From: Welwitschia mirabilis
Taxonomy: Eukaryota; Gnetophyta; Gnetopsida; Welwitschiales
Length of the DNA stretch: 27,870 nt
Reading direction: 5' to 3'
Assembly (NCBI GenBank): GCA_051453625.1
Contig: JBOZIK010000001.1
Coordinates: forward strand, 99,926,142 to 99,954,011
Shown here: positions 1 to 9,743 of the stretch, one piece after another
How positions within the stretch are numbered: position 1 is the first letter of the stretch
Layout of the letters: each line of letters begins with the position of its first letter
Made by a program: the position numbers and the translations under genes
The notes under the pieces: generated by a model
Told to the model about the DNA's origin: nothing
Seen by the model: the letters and a program-made list of their open reading frames with translations, nothing else
The model's database searches: none

Positions 1-356
1 AAACTGTAGTTTGAAACATAGTGGTTCTTTAAGCAAAATTGATTAGTTTAATGTGGTCTATTATTTTACTAGATAACACTTTTTATTTGATTACTTTGAA
101 TTTTTGTCTTATGTAGGGCCCACTGAAAATACAACTTTTAAAATTTTTGCATATTTCACATTTTTCTTCTCACATTTAAGTAATTTGGGATGCATTGCAA
201 CTTTTAGTAGAGGGCAAGACATATTTTCAGCATTTTTCATAATTTTTATTAATTTTTTGGGTCTTATATTATGCATCCATGTAACATTTTTAAATGAGTC
301 ATTATTACACAACATTTTTCATATTTTGCATGGGTCTTATTATATTTTAGAGATGA
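1..356. other. T-rich low-complexity leader, no gene
   Basis: This stretch is strongly AT-rich with runs of T and repeated phrases such as 'catttttcat' and 'gggtcttat'. A 95-codon open frame (104-391, +) exists, but its product is a Phe/Ile/Leu-rich string without motif. It overlaps the start of a better supported decayed frame and runs in a different frame from it. I treat it as chance. Confidence 0.6.
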
Positions 357-1290
357 GAGAATTTTATAACACCATATGCATTGAAAGTTAACCAGATGTT
401 CATGGTTAGTTACAGAGTTGCATATATACGGGACCATGAGATAGTGATTCTCCTATCCCATATTGCAATGATTACAAATCTTAGAGGCCTTGGGATTATG
501 TACATTTACTTAGCTAGTGGGACTAAAAAGTGCTAGGCATATGGTACTATATTAGATATAGCAACTAATCTTACTACAAATAGATGGGGGATACTTATCA
601 CTGAGTTGACCCTTACTTATAGGGTTTTGCACAGAGAGTTGATCTATTATATCAATACATCTTTTCATAATAGTCATGCAATGGTAGCACATTTATAAAT
701 TTTGGTAGCATTTAGACAAAGGAACAAGATGGATCTTTCTACATTTATCTAAAGGATACTCAGTTTTATAGTTGAGGCATGTTAGCTTTAGACTCTTAGT
801 TACCCATGCCTCTTATTAGTACTTTTTAAATGGTTTGGGATACTAGAGATTATGGATGAGTAGTGCTCATCATACATTTAAACTTCAGCTCACTATCTAT
901 AAGACATGGGCATAGAGATTCTAAGAGAGGCAGGGAGACTTTAGGTATAATGACTTGCAGTTGGAGCTTCACTTGAGTAGATACAGGCCCTTTCAGTAGA
1001 CACCACCAAGACCATTATAGGTTTTATAGATAGAGGTATGTAAACACTTAATCAAAGGATATAAATATTAGAGCAGAGGGTCCTATCTATTAAGAGAAGA
1101 GTTTAGCACACTGAGGACCAAATCATTGACATGCACTAGTGTGTCATTTCTATTTAGCAAAGTATGATAATGGTTATTCCTGAGGCTATACATATCTAGG
1201 GTAATGAGATAGTCAGATCTATTTCTACACTTTAAACCTTCATTTTCTCACAGATTCTGAGCATCCTCCTTCTTATCCCTCTACACCTAA
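357..1290 (+). pseudogene. Decayed ORF: globular region plus C-terminal coiled coil, probably retroelement-borne
   Basis: One reading frame (first base divisible by 3) can be followed from 357 to about 1262. It is open for 59 codons to a TAG at 534, then 53 codons to a TAA at 696, then interrupted more often. The middle contains RVLHRELIYY and later SYPCLLLVLFKWFG. That layout recalls the family annotated as putative plant transposon protein, a domain often carried by plant gypsy elements, but this identity rests on memory of the family pattern. The end (1044-1262) has heptad-like runs (ILEQRV, SIKRRV, HTEDQI) typical of a coiled coil, and most of its stops are TAG or TAA. The last part occurs again after the first gap, where two of the stops read CAG. 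No start codon can be chosen with confidence and no function is claimed. Confidence 0.5.
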
Positions 1291-1811
1291 GCCAACTATC
1301 GAGCTTGAGTTTATTATGCATTAATGAGGGAAGTGATTATATTTTATACTTAAAACTATTTAATTTTATATAGAAATATCATTTTTGTTTCAGCATGGTG
1401 TACTAATTTTTATCTAATTTTTCATGTCTATCTTTATTTTACATGATGAAGATTAAATTTTACTTGGACAATCCTTTTATCCATTACTGTTTAATTCAAT
1501 GGAGGGCTTTTCTTATTGTAGCTACTAATTATCTCTTTAAATAAAAATTCTATCATAAGTTCCTAACTTTAAAGATCTTTTTTGAGCCTGTCGTCATCTT
1601 CATCATCTAGACAATAACCCAAATGACTGATGGTCAAGTTTTAAGAAGGTGAAATGTTCAATTTTTTTGATTTATCATAATTCATATTGTATCTATAAGA
1701 CTTTTGAAATTTTTCTAAGATGATTTCATTAAGTATCTTAGTTGTTTTATTATTTAATAAGTTAGCTCACAAACATGGTCTACTACCTATTTTTATCAAG
1801 GACTGATAAGG
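1291..1811. other. Non-coding 3' region of the decayed ORF
   Basis: AT-rich sequence with no open frame that I can relate to a protein. It sits between the coiled-coil ORF and a purine tract, so it may be the 3' untranslated region of a retroelement. The same sequence recurs at about 2250-2771. Confidence 0.4.
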
Positions 1812-1828
1812 CTAAGTGGGGGGCTATG
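1812..1828 (+). promoter_or_regulatory. Candidate polypurine tract and LTR start
   Basis: The phrase 'ctaagtggggggctatgttg' holds a purine run (aagtgggggg) followed a few bases later by TG at 1827. A purine run directly before a TG-starting LTR is the arrangement of the plus-strand primer of plant gypsy elements, whose tracts often read like 'aagtttggggg'. The second version is at 2772-2788 (aagtgagggg). No matching 5' LTR is visible, so the LTR boundary is an inference. Confidence 0.35.
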
Positions 1829-1947
1829 TTGCGCTATCAACTTACACATATTTAATAGGGTATTTTAGTAGTTTTACAGGATAATGGATAGGTATATGCT
1901 TAATTTCCATGATAATGAAGAGCTAATATGAAAGAGATAAAAACACA

Positions 1948-2047
1948 NNNNNNNNNNNNNNNNNNNNNNNNNNNNNNNNNNNNNNNNNNNNNNNNNNNNN
2001 NNNNNNNNNNNNNNNNNNNNNNNNNNNNNNNNNNNNNNNNNNNNNNN
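1948..2047. other. Assembly gap, 100 N
   Basis: Exactly 100 N, a conventional unknown-size spacer. It is flanked by duplication A, so the true gap is probably negative (an overlap). Confidence 0.97.
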
Positions 2048-2200
2048 CAAATCATTGACATACACCAGTGTGTCATTTCTATTTAGCAAAGTATGATAAT
2101 GGTTATTCCTGAGGCTATATGTATCCAGGGAAATGAGATAGTTAGATCTATTTCTACATCTTTAAACCTTCATTTCCTCATAGATTTTGAGCATCCTCCT
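2048..2200 (+). pseudogene. Second version of the coiled-coil ORF tail
   Basis: The frame starting at 2048 (CAA) corresponds to the frame at 1119. It keeps glutamine codons CAG at 2066-2068 and 2126-2128, where the left version has TAG at 1137-1139 and 1197-1199. One TAG (before 'caaagtatg') is shared. A 1-bp insertion near 2160 then shifts the frame. This allele is therefore slightly less decayed than the left one. Confidence 0.6.
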
Positions 2201-2771
2201 TCTTCTCCCTCTACACCTAAGACAACTATCGAGCTTGAGTTTATTATGCATTTATGAGGGAAGTGATTTTGTCCTATTTTTTATCTTCCCCTCTATATAT
2301 ATTTTGTACTTAACACTGTCTAATTTTATATAGACATATCATTTTTGTTTCAACATGGTGTACTAATTTTTATCTAAATTTTCATTTCTATCTTTATTTT
2401 ACATGATGAGGATTAAATTTTACTTAGACAATCCTTTTATCCATTACTATCTAATTCAATGGGGGGCTTTTCTTATTAGAGCTACTAATTATCTATTTAA
2501 ATAAAAATTCTATCATAAGTTCCTGATTTTAAAGACCTTTTTTGAGCCTGTTATTACCTCCATCATCTAGACAATGATCTAAATGACTGATGGTTAAGTT
2601 TTAAGAAGGTGAAATGTTTAATTTTTTTGATTTATCATAATTCATATTGTATTTCTAAGACTTTTGAAATTTTTCTAAGATGATTTCATTAAGTATCTTA
2701 GTTGTTTTATTATTTAATAAGTTGGCTCACAAACATGGTCTACTACCTAGTTTTATCAAGGACTGACAAGG

Positions 2772-2788
2772 CTAAGTGAGGGGCTATG
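2772..2788 (+). promoter_or_regulatory. Second version of the candidate polypurine tract and LTR start
   Basis: Corresponds to 1812-1828. One G of the run is A here (gtgagggg), and the candidate LTR start TG is at 2787. If this is an LTR, it runs rightwards to an unknown end before about 3700. Confidence 0.3.
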
Positions 2789-3038
2789 TTGCGCTATCAA
2801 CTTACACATATTTAATAGGGTATTTTTAGTAGTTTTGCAGGATAATGGATAGGTATATGCTCGATTTCCATGATAATGGAGAGCTAATATGAAAGAGATA
2901 AAAACACATAATCTCCTTGATATTTTACAACATTTAGAACAATTATTAATACTTCCCATTTCAGAGACAACTTCCTATAATACATTCAGGCTAATGCATT
3001 GATGGAACATTTATAAAAGGCCATCATCCACCTCATTG

Positions 3039-3069
3039 TCTGGACGACTATATAGACTACAAAGTAATT
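3039..3069. repeat. Left copy of gap-flanking duplication B (31 bp)
   Basis: The 31 bases ending at the gap match 3170-3200 with two C/T differences. It is short but has the same dovetail geometry as the other gaps. Confidence 0.85.
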
Positions 3070-3169
3070 NNNNNNNNNNNNNNNNNNNNNNNNNNNNNNN
3101 NNNNNNNNNNNNNNNNNNNNNNNNNNNNNNNNNNNNNNNNNNNNNNNNNNNNNNNNNNNNNNNNNNNNN
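3070..3169. other. Assembly gap, 100 N
   Basis: Exactly 100 N, flanked by duplication B, so probably an unmerged contig overlap. Confidence 0.97.
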
Positions 3170-3200
3170 TCTGGATGACTATATAGACTATAAAGTAATT
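3170..3200. repeat. Right copy of gap-flanking duplication B (31 bp)
   Basis: Second version of 3039-3069, starting at the first base after the gap, two transitions apart. Confidence 0.85.
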
Positions 3201-3724
3201 AATGCCAACAAGGATGCTGATTGTAATTAATCTAGTAGCTAATATGAATTATTTATGAGATGACATCATCTCCTATATCATTTAAATGATTTGTCAGATA
3301 ACACTGTTATAATGTCTATCTGGACATTCATCTAACTTTTGTTATTTTTTTATCTATTTCTCTTGTCACGGCTGTTAGGTTTAACTCATGCATGTCTATC
3401 TATTCTATTGTATTTTTTATGTTGATAAATATCAATCCCACCCTTGACTCCTTATTATTTTTGTTTGCACCAAAAATTCTTGTGATAGGATATTGAAGGC
3501 TAGAGATTCATCCTTATAGTTGCAGAGAGACATCTTCCTTAGTGTTGGACATGCTTCCTCCATTGAGGTGTAGCTCCTTTATAACATGGATGTGGTTTAA
3601 GATTTAATACAAAATACTTCTTTTACAATTCCAATGCATGTTTATTCCTAATCCTCATAGCTTATATTACTTCTGATCTGGTGATAGTTTTCTTAGTAAC
3701 ATAGGTTATGAGGGCAACATTTGT

Positions 3725-3910
3725 CAATGTTGTGCATTATTAATTTAGGTGCATCAGTATTTTCAATTCATAAATTAGCTTTACAAAAGTGTGTTGCATT
3801 GTTTTTTTCATGTATTACAATTTATTTTATAGTTAAAATACAAAGTATTTCCTTGTGGAAATCAACTCTCTTATTCTTGTCTTGGCCTTTGACAAATTAT
3901 GACATTTAGG
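3725..3910 (+). pseudogene. Gypsy 1 aspartic protease remnant
   Basis: A frame running from about 3721 to 3909 contains CIINLGASVFSIHKLAL. The plant Athila/Tat retropepsin has its active site in a Cys-Asp-Leu-Gly-Ala-Ser context, and here the Asp position reads Asn (AAT), which would abolish catalysis. The rest of the frame is Leu/Ile/Phe-rich and only loosely resembles the remainder of the domain. Its position about 110 bp before the RT remnant supports the assignment. Confidence 0.5.
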
Positions 3911-4298
3911 CTAACTCCCTTCTATATTAATGTGTTGTGTTTGTGCATATATTTATAATTAAAAAGATTCAACTAAGGACATAATGTTATGTAAATATGC
4001 ACCAAACAATAGTATATATAATTCAAATAGTAATAAAGAAATTTGGAATTATCCTAGTGTCAAATGAATATAATGAGCTTACTTCCACTAGGCTTGTAGT
4101 TAAATAAAGAATGTGCATAGACTATTAAAAAACTAAATACCATTTCTAGAAAGGATTATTTCCTTCTTACATTTTTTTGCTAGATCTTAAAATAACTTAC
4201 ATGTGTCCTTTTTACTATTTTTTAAATGGTATTTAGGGTATAATCAAATAAAAATCACTCCTAAAGACCAATATAAAATTACTTTTACTTGTTCATAT
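3853..4298. repeat. Left copy of gap-flanking duplication C
   Basis: These 446 bp ending at a gap match 4399-4789 (391 bp). The difference is mainly a 54-bp segment, 4081-4134, present only here. Scattered substitutions separate the copies. Confidence 0.9.
4033..4298 (+). pseudogene. Gypsy 1 reverse transcriptase, N-terminal part (first version)
   Basis: Reading from 4033 gives IKKFGIILVSNEYNELTSTR, then RMCIDY at about 4108, matching the early RT motifs (VPKK..., then R-x-C-x-D-Y). After a frameshift comes RKDYFLL near 4148, then in a third frame WYLGYNQIKITPKDQYKITF from 4227, the motif that carries the RT triad's first region (usually D-G-Y-S-G-Y-N-Q). The Asp-Gly is missing here (Lys-Trp). 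The domain is cut at 4298 by the gap and continues after it in the second version. Confidence 0.85.
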
Positions 4299-4398
4299 NN
4301 NNNNNNNNNNNNNNNNNNNNNNNNNNNNNNNNNNNNNNNNNNNNNNNNNNNNNNNNNNNNNNNNNNNNNNNNNNNNNNNNNNNNNNNNNNNNNNNNNN
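4299..4398. other. Assembly gap, 100 N
   Basis: Exactly 100 N inside the RT remnant. The flanks are duplication C, so no RT sequence need be missing. Confidence 0.97.
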
Positions 4399-4789
4399 TT
4401 GTAAAAATCATCTCTCTTATTCCTGTCTTAGCCTTTGATAAATTACGACATTCAGGCTAACTCTCATTTATATTAATGTGCTATGTTGGTACATATATTT
4501 ATAATTGACAAGATTCAACTAAGAACATAATGTTATATAAATATCCACCACAACAGTATATCTAATTCAAGTAGTAATAAAGAAATTTGGAATTATCCTA
4601 GTATTAAATAAATATAATGAGCTTAAATACCATTTCTAGAAAGGATTATTTCCCTCTTACATTTTTTTTCTTAGCTCTTAGAATAACTTACACGTATCCT
4701 TTTTACTATTTTCTAAATGGTATTTAGGGTGTAATAAAATAGAAATCACTCCTAAATACCAAGATAAAATTACTTTTACTTGTTCATAT
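4399..4789. repeat. Right copy of gap-flanking duplication C
   Basis: Second version of 3853-4298, lacking the 54-bp segment equivalent to 4081-4134. The breakpoint lies at 'atgagctt|aaatacc' near 4622-4624. Sequence continues uninterrupted into the RT core. Confidence 0.9.
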
Positions 4790-5110
4790 AAAAAATTTAC
4801 CTATAAAGAATTCCTTTTGATTTATGTAATTCCCCTCTTATTTATTAATATTATATTCTTAGAATTTTTTGTGATTTACTAGACTCATGTGTTAAAATTT
4901 TAATGGATGATCTCTCTATCTATATGGCCTCTTTTAATCATTGTCTTTACAACTTAGAAGTTATCCTTACCTATTTCATAGAAAAACCCTATGTGTTAAA
5001 TTGGAAAAAATGTCATTTTTGAGTTAAAAAGGGCATAGTTTTAGGATACATCATTTCTTCAAAAGAAATTTAAGTAGAGCCTTTAAAAGTTTCATTAATC
5101 ACACACCTAC
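4577..5110 (+). pseudogene. Gypsy 1 reverse transcriptase, main part (second version)
   Basis: This version restarts with the early RT motif (IKKFGIIL), has lost the R-x-C-x-D-Y segment through the 54-bp deletion, and then continues beyond the gap-cut end of the first version. The catalytic Asp pair survives as MDDLSIY (MDD codons 4903-4911). Downstream come VLNWKKCHF (about 4993), a TGA, KKGIVLGYIISSKEI and a TAA. That corresponds to the conserved 'VLNW-KCHF, G-VLGH-IS' run of plant gypsy RT. Stops and frame changes rule out activity. Confidence 0.88.
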
Positions 5111-5249
5111 CTATTAAAGGATGTTTATTAAAGACTTTAGTAAAATTTTCAAATCACTTTGTGATCTTCTAAATAAAGATTCCTCTTTCAACTATACTCA
5201 TAAATGTCAGTGAGCTTTTAATAATCTCAAAGAAAAATTTACCACCACA

Positions 5250-5650
5250 CTTGTCATTCAGTCATCTAATTGGAAGTTATCCTTAGAAAACATGTATGAT
5301 ACTAGTGATTATGTAGTTAGCAGTATTTTAGAATAAAGAGTAAATAAAAAAGTTAAATTTCATCTACTATGCAAGTAAAATCTTAAGCAACACTCACTAT
5401 CATTGACAAAAATTTTTTATCATAGTCTTAGAAAAATTAGGCAATATCTGTTGGGTTTTAAGGTAATTATCTACACAAATCACTCAATCCTTAGATACCA
5501 ATTTGCTAAAAAGGATTCAAATTTTAAATTAATTAGATGAATCCTACTTAGGATAAAAAGATCTTTAATAATGTCATTGAGGATTACCTTTCATAAATAA
5601 CTTAAAAACATTTGCAAAAATTCCATTTCATTAATGATACTTTTCCTCAT
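5250..5650 (+). pseudogene. Gypsy 1 RNase H remnant
   Basis: From about 5265 the frame reads SNWKLSLENMYDTSDYVVSS, the RNase H start of plant gypsy elements. Its catalytic Asp (in the usual M-C-D-A-S-D-Y) is kept in MYDTSDY at 5292-5312. It is followed by a TAA and, in a shifted frame, FIYYASKIL. Further on, VIIYTNHSI (about 5464) is the usual Y-T-D-H-S motif with Asp replaced by Asn. The tether to integrase follows near 5620 (INDTFP). Confidence 0.8.
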
Positions 5651-6862
5651 AGATAACTTGTAGTTTTCAAGGTTATTACCTTGCATTAAACCTTTAATGA
5701 TATAAATAAATTCTTGAATCATGTTAAATATTTCTTTTGGAATAGTTCTTACCTTTTAAAATATGCCTAATCCAAGTTATTTAAATATGTGTTCCTCAAT
5801 TCCAAATTCATAACATTCAATGGTGATCTAATTGATAGGCTTATGGTCATCATTATTCTACTAAAAAAACCATCATAAAAATTATTTAAGCTAGTTTTTA
5901 TTGGTCATCCATTTTTAAATAATCCTATCTATATTACAAAACTTGAAAATATTACCAGAAACTTGGTAGCCTTTCATGAAACTACATGATTTCTTTAAGT
6001 ACCATTCTTATTGTTGAACCTTTTAATATTGGGAATATTGACTTTCAAGGCCTATATCTTTCTTCAAATGGATACTAATACATTCTTATTTATATTGATT
6101 ATGTTATTAAGTGGGTCGAAGCATGCATTTAATAATCTAATGATGTCCAAACTATTATAAAGTTCTTTAAATAAAATACTTTAATGAGATTTGGTTGTTC
6201 TCAAGTTTTGATTAGCAATAGAGGAATTCATTTTTGAAATAAAATATTTAACAAAATTATTACTAATTATGAGGTCACTCATAAAGTTGTAACTTTTTAT
6301 CATTCCCAAACTAGCAGTTAATTAAACATCACTGATAGAGAAATAAAAAACATTTAATAAGAAGTAGTAAACTTAATTAAAAAAGATTGATCCTTTAAGC
6401 TTAATAATGTTTTATGGGCTTATTGAATAGCTTAATAAGATACCATTATAAATATTTCCATTCAAGTTTGCTTATGAAAATTCTTGTTATTACCCATTAA
6501 ACTTGAACATAAGTCATATTGGATAATCAAAGACATGAATTTAGATCTTGAGATAGCAAAAAAGAAAAGGGATATTCAAGTTAATGAGTTAGATGTAATT
6601 AAGAATGATGCTTATGAGAATATGAAAATTAACAAGAACAAGATGAAGAAATTGCACAATTAAAATGACTTTAAAAAATACATTTTAAGAAGGATAATTA
6701 GTTTTACTCTATAAATAACAATTACATTTGTTTATGAGTAAATTAGTTTCTAAGTGGAAAGATCTATATTTGATAAAATAAGTTTTGCTAAATGGTGTCT
6801 TTTCTATTAAAGATACTAAAAGTAACCAATAATTTAAAGTTAATGATTATTATGTCAAGTAT
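5650..6862 (+). pseudogene. Gypsy 1 integrase (N-terminal and core domains)
   Basis: Fragments follow the order of plant Athila/Tat integrase. The zinc-finger region is around 5830-5960, where the second Cys pair is lost (TAC/TGA context before QKLGSL). The core starts with NIDFQG, whose first catalytic Asp codon GAC at 6040-6042 is kept. Then come IYIDYVIKWVEA and VLISNRGIHF, where the second catalytic Asp is AAT (Asn) at 6217-6219. In the same frame the position 36 residues later, normally Glu, also reads Asn. Downstream, LEHKSYWIIKDMNLDLE and NDAYENMKI mark the C-terminal part. The sequence is cut by the gap at 6862. Confidence 0.88.
6596..6862. repeat. Left copy of gap-flanking duplication D
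   Basis: These 267 bp ending at the gap match 6963-7228 (266 bp). By eye there are about 16 differences (roughly 6%). Confidence 0.92.
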
Positions 6863-6962
6863 NNNNNNNNNNNNNNNNNNNNNNNNNNNNNNNNNNNNNN
6901 NNNNNNNNNNNNNNNNNNNNNNNNNNNNNNNNNNNNNNNNNNNNNNNNNNNNNNNNNNNNNN
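6863..6962. other. Assembly gap, 100 N
   Basis: Exactly 100 N in the integrase C-terminal region, flanked by duplication D. Confidence 0.97.
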
Positions 6963-7228
6963 TAATTAGGAATGATGCTTATAAGAATATGAAAATTAAC
7001 AAGAATAAGATGAAGAAATTGCACAATTAAAATTTCTTTAAAAAATACATTTTAAGAAGAATAATTAGTTTTACTCTATAAATAATGATTACATTTTTTG
7101 TGAGTAAATTAGTTTCTAAGTGGAAAGATCTATATTTAATAAAATAAGTTTTTCTAAATGGTGTCTTTTCTATTGAAGATACTAAAAGTAACCAATAATT
7201 TAAAGTTAATGATTATTACATCAAGTAT
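6963..7228. repeat. Right copy of gap-flanking duplication D
   Basis: Second version of 6596-6862, beginning at the first base after the gap. Confidence 0.92.
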
Positions 7229-7240
7229 TATCATTCATTT
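6963..7240 (+). pseudogene. Gypsy 1 integrase C-terminal end (second version)
   Basis: Repeats the NDAYxNMKI region. It then continues through KLVSKWKDLY, which stands where the family has its basic 'L-R-S-R-W-x-G-P-F' run, to KVNDYYxKYY, the usual 'F-K-V-N-G-x-R-L-K-x-Y' end of pol, at about 7195-7230. This marks the 3' end of the pol gene of element 1. Confidence 0.75.
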
Positions 7241-8799
7241 CTCACATTAACTTATGAATTCATAAGACCTACAAGCCTAGGTTAATAACCTTTAATAAAA
7301 ATTAATAATAAGCAGTCTCACTATCATTTTAAGTAATGGTCCTAATTAAGAATAATTAATGTTTTTAAAAAAATATGCTTATCTGAGTAGGATTATTAAA
7401 GTCATGTTTAGTTTAGATCCTTAATTTTAGAAAATTTGGATGAAAAAGGTGGAATATATCCTTCATGATATTATGTTTCTTATGTTTAAAGTGTTTGATT
7501 GGGATAAGATTCTTTGCAATTAAACTAATAAGCCAATGACCCCTCTTATGTACATAAAAAATGAATATGAGAATAAGAATAAAAAGAAAAATAAATATCT
7601 TTTCTTCAAATGCATATCTTATTAATTAGTTAATTAGGTTTAGCTAACTACATTAAGGCTATGGATGCTCACTAGTAATGCAGATCTAATGATCTATTTA
7701 CAACATCATTAACTGCACTGGGGCTATAGACATTCACTAGCAATGCAGAGCTAATTTATTTATAAAATAACATGCTTAATTCTATTGGATGAAAATATCA
7801 TAACACTAGATACTTAATGTGATTTAAATACTTAAAACAAAGGATATACATGTTGGTAGAAAAGGAAAATAATGGAATTAAAATGATGGGAATTAAAGGC
7901 CTTCTAAGTTTTGTTATCTTTAACTTTTATACTTAAGATCTTCTATTGATTCTTTTTTCCCCCTTTAATATTATCATCCTTACCATCCATCCTATTTTAC
8001 CCCTATTTCATAAGAAATAACATCATAAGACATAAGTTTTTTATGAATTGATCTTTTACTTAGGATTTCTAAGAAGAAATAAAAGATTAACATCTCTCAT
8101 TAGATAGTGGTTTTTTCCCCCTGCATTATAGCTTAGTTTCATTGCTTTACATCGTTTCTTTTAATAATAGGCATATTGAGTTAGAATTTCCTAGAGGATA
8201 TGTTCTCAAAATTTTATTAAACATTTTCTATCTTCATACTTTAAGGATAAAATTTAGTTTTGATCAGGGAATACAGCATCCATTTTTGTCATAATTTTTT
8301 AATTTTGATGCCTTAATCTTAGAAATTAATCATAAAATTTTTAAATGATATATCATTTTTCACACTTGAGTGGTTTTCTTTAGATAATTTTTGTTTGTTT
8401 ATCATTTCATTATTAAATTTTTGCTAAGATTCTAGCAAAATTTTAGTTATTGGATGTGTTAACATGTAAAAATTAACATTCTAATCAAGTTATCTAACTA
8501 ATTAATAGAATAGATTAAAATAATTTATTATGAAATTATGTCTTCTAGTTTTTTTAATATTATTTATGAACTTATCACTTTCCAATTACATTTCCAAGAT
8601 AATTATCACATTCTAAAGGACATTATAAAAAATGCACATCATTTACCCTAAAACGTCAGAACCATTATCCAGATCACTAATGTCATTGGTAGTTCTAAAT
8701 AGAATACCTTAATTCTTATATTCTCAACTTATCATGGAAAAATCAGTCAAAGGAATTTATATATTTGATCAAGTTTCATGTTAGAAATAACTAGAATCT
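7241..8799. other. Post-pol AT-rich region of gypsy 1, no gene
   Basis: No protein remnant was recognised. By position it is the 3' untranslated region and start of the 3' LTR of element 1. I could not fix a polypurine tract or LTR start. It contains one imperfect direct repeat (7657-7765). Confidence 0.45.
7657..7765. repeat. Imperfect direct repeat, 65-bp period
   Basis: 'ggctatggatgctcactag' at 7657 recurs as 'ggctatagacattcactag' at 7722, followed in both by 'taatgcag..ctaat' or 'caatgcagagctaat' and then a similar AT-rich tail. Two units are visible. Confidence 0.75.
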
Positions 8800-9120
8800 T
8801 TAATGACACATAGCAGTGATGAGGATGACCTATAGCATTGACATGTGGTAGTGTTAAATGAGATGATTTGGGAGACACATGATAATGCTAATGATTGGAA
8901 AAAGAAGTAACATCTAAAAGATAAGTAATTAATTCATCATGGTGATTCTCATGTAATGCAAGAATATAAAATCCTTACCTAAATGCTACATAATAAAACT
9001 TTATAATGGCTCATCTAACACTCTAAGCCCAAAGCTTCTGATCACCTCCCACTACATGCTCACCTATAAAAGTGCCTTAAGACCTCATTTGTACTATATT
9101 TTGATTGGAAAATATGTAGA
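8800..9120 (+). promoter_or_regulatory. LTR-like promoter: three 35-bp repeats and a TATA box
   Basis: Three related units begin at 8805 (gacacatagcagtg), 8840 (gacatgtggtagtg) and 8874 (gacacatgataatg), spaced 35 and 34 bp. About 190 bp downstream lies 'cacctataaaagtgcc', with a good plant TATA box (ctataaaag, 9064-9072). Upstream repeats followed by a TATA box are typical of U3 in plant gypsy LTRs. The location downstream of the element 1 integrase suggests its 3' LTR. LTR ends were not found. Confidence 0.5.
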
Positions 9121-9743
9121 ATCCTTAAATCATCATAGTTAACATGGCCTTCTAAGTACCTTTTTTAGAAGTAAATTTGTTTTGAGGATAGATTAAGGAG
9201 TTCATACTAGCATTTTTTTTCCTTCCATTAATGTAACATATGCTTTTTATTTAATGCAAAGTAGTTGTTCTCTTTTGATTGTACTTTTAATACTTAGCCA
9301 AAAGCTAGATTATCAAGTTATATTGTTATTCAAGTAAATTTCATAGTTAGTTGGTTTAAGTCTCTTTTATTTGATGGATTTTAAGTACTTTAATCCCTCA
9401 CTTTTCATAATTATTAAAGGACTATGAAGGATCAATTAACTATTGAGTTCATCATTCCTCATATGATAAGGATTGCTAAAGAATAGGCTAGGCTATTCCT
9501 TTAAACTTATTTGCTTTCCTACCTCTATGATTAAAGTTTAGCAACATTCTCAAACTCTCTATTTTCATTTTTCTTTGATTGTAATTGAAAGATACAAGTA
9601 AAATTTATTTAACTTTTGTTAAGTTACCACAATTATCTCTATGGAAGAATGATATATTAATCATGCCAACATGTGATATCTATTGACTAAAAAAGATTAT
9701 AGTATAATAATTATTATATGAATTCTTTAAATGCAATAATTTA
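9121..9743. other. Stretch between LTR-like promoter and gypsy 2, nothing recognised
   Basis: AT-rich sequence with no convincing open frame. It could hold the rest of an LTR (R-U5) and a few codons of RNase H from element 2 just before 9744. Neither is demonstrable by eye. Confidence 0.4.

Larger units (their letters stand above)
1119..1947. repeat. Left copy of gap-flanking duplication A
   Basis: This 829-bp stretch, ending exactly at a gap, matches 2048-2908, which begins exactly where the gap ends. Substitutions are scattered at a few percent. The right copy has 30 extra bases at 2269-2298 and two 1-bp insertions. The geometry is that of two overlapping contig ends laid in series, so the second copy is probably redundant. 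Confidence 0.9.
2048..2908. repeat. Right copy of gap-flanking duplication A
   Basis: Second version (861 bp) of 1119-1947. It contains 30 bases absent from the left copy (2269-2298). Sequence continues past 2908 where the left copy is cut by the gap. Confidence 0.9.
2909..3720. other. AT-rich stretch without recognisable gene (possible LTR body)
   Basis: I see no protein similarity here on either strand. It follows the candidate LTR start at 2787 and precedes the protease remnant of gypsy element 1, so it may be LTR and/or leader sequence. It contains a 100-N gap flanked by a 31-bp duplication. Short open frames that cross the N run are artefacts. Confidence 0.4.
3721..7240 (+). mobile_element. 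Ty3/gypsy element 1 (Athila/Tat-like), decayed pol
   Basis: Remnants appear in the order aspartic protease, RT, RNase H, integrase. Integrase after RT is diagnostic of Ty3/gypsy, since copia has integrase first. The RT phrase MDDLSIY and the integrase C-terminal phrase NDAYENMKI resemble the plant Athila/Tat branch rather than chromoviruses, and I see no chromodomain. The element is broken by many stops, several frameshifts and two assembly gaps at which short segments are doubled. No gag was recognised upstream. Its probable 3' LTR lies downstream (promoter-like features at 8805-9072). Confidence 0.85.

Noticed and set aside
104-391. 95-codon open frame as a gene
   Set aside because: T-rich low-complexity sequence giving a Phe/Ile/Leu string; overlaps the better supported decayed frame starting at 357; long frames of this kind are expected by chance here.
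3036-3230. Open frames crossing 100-N gaps (also at 1874-2089, 4203-4460, 6788-7024, 10870-11052)
   Set aside because: Ns make up half or more of the codons. Only the 4203-4298 part carries a real motif, and it is annotated as reverse transcriptase.
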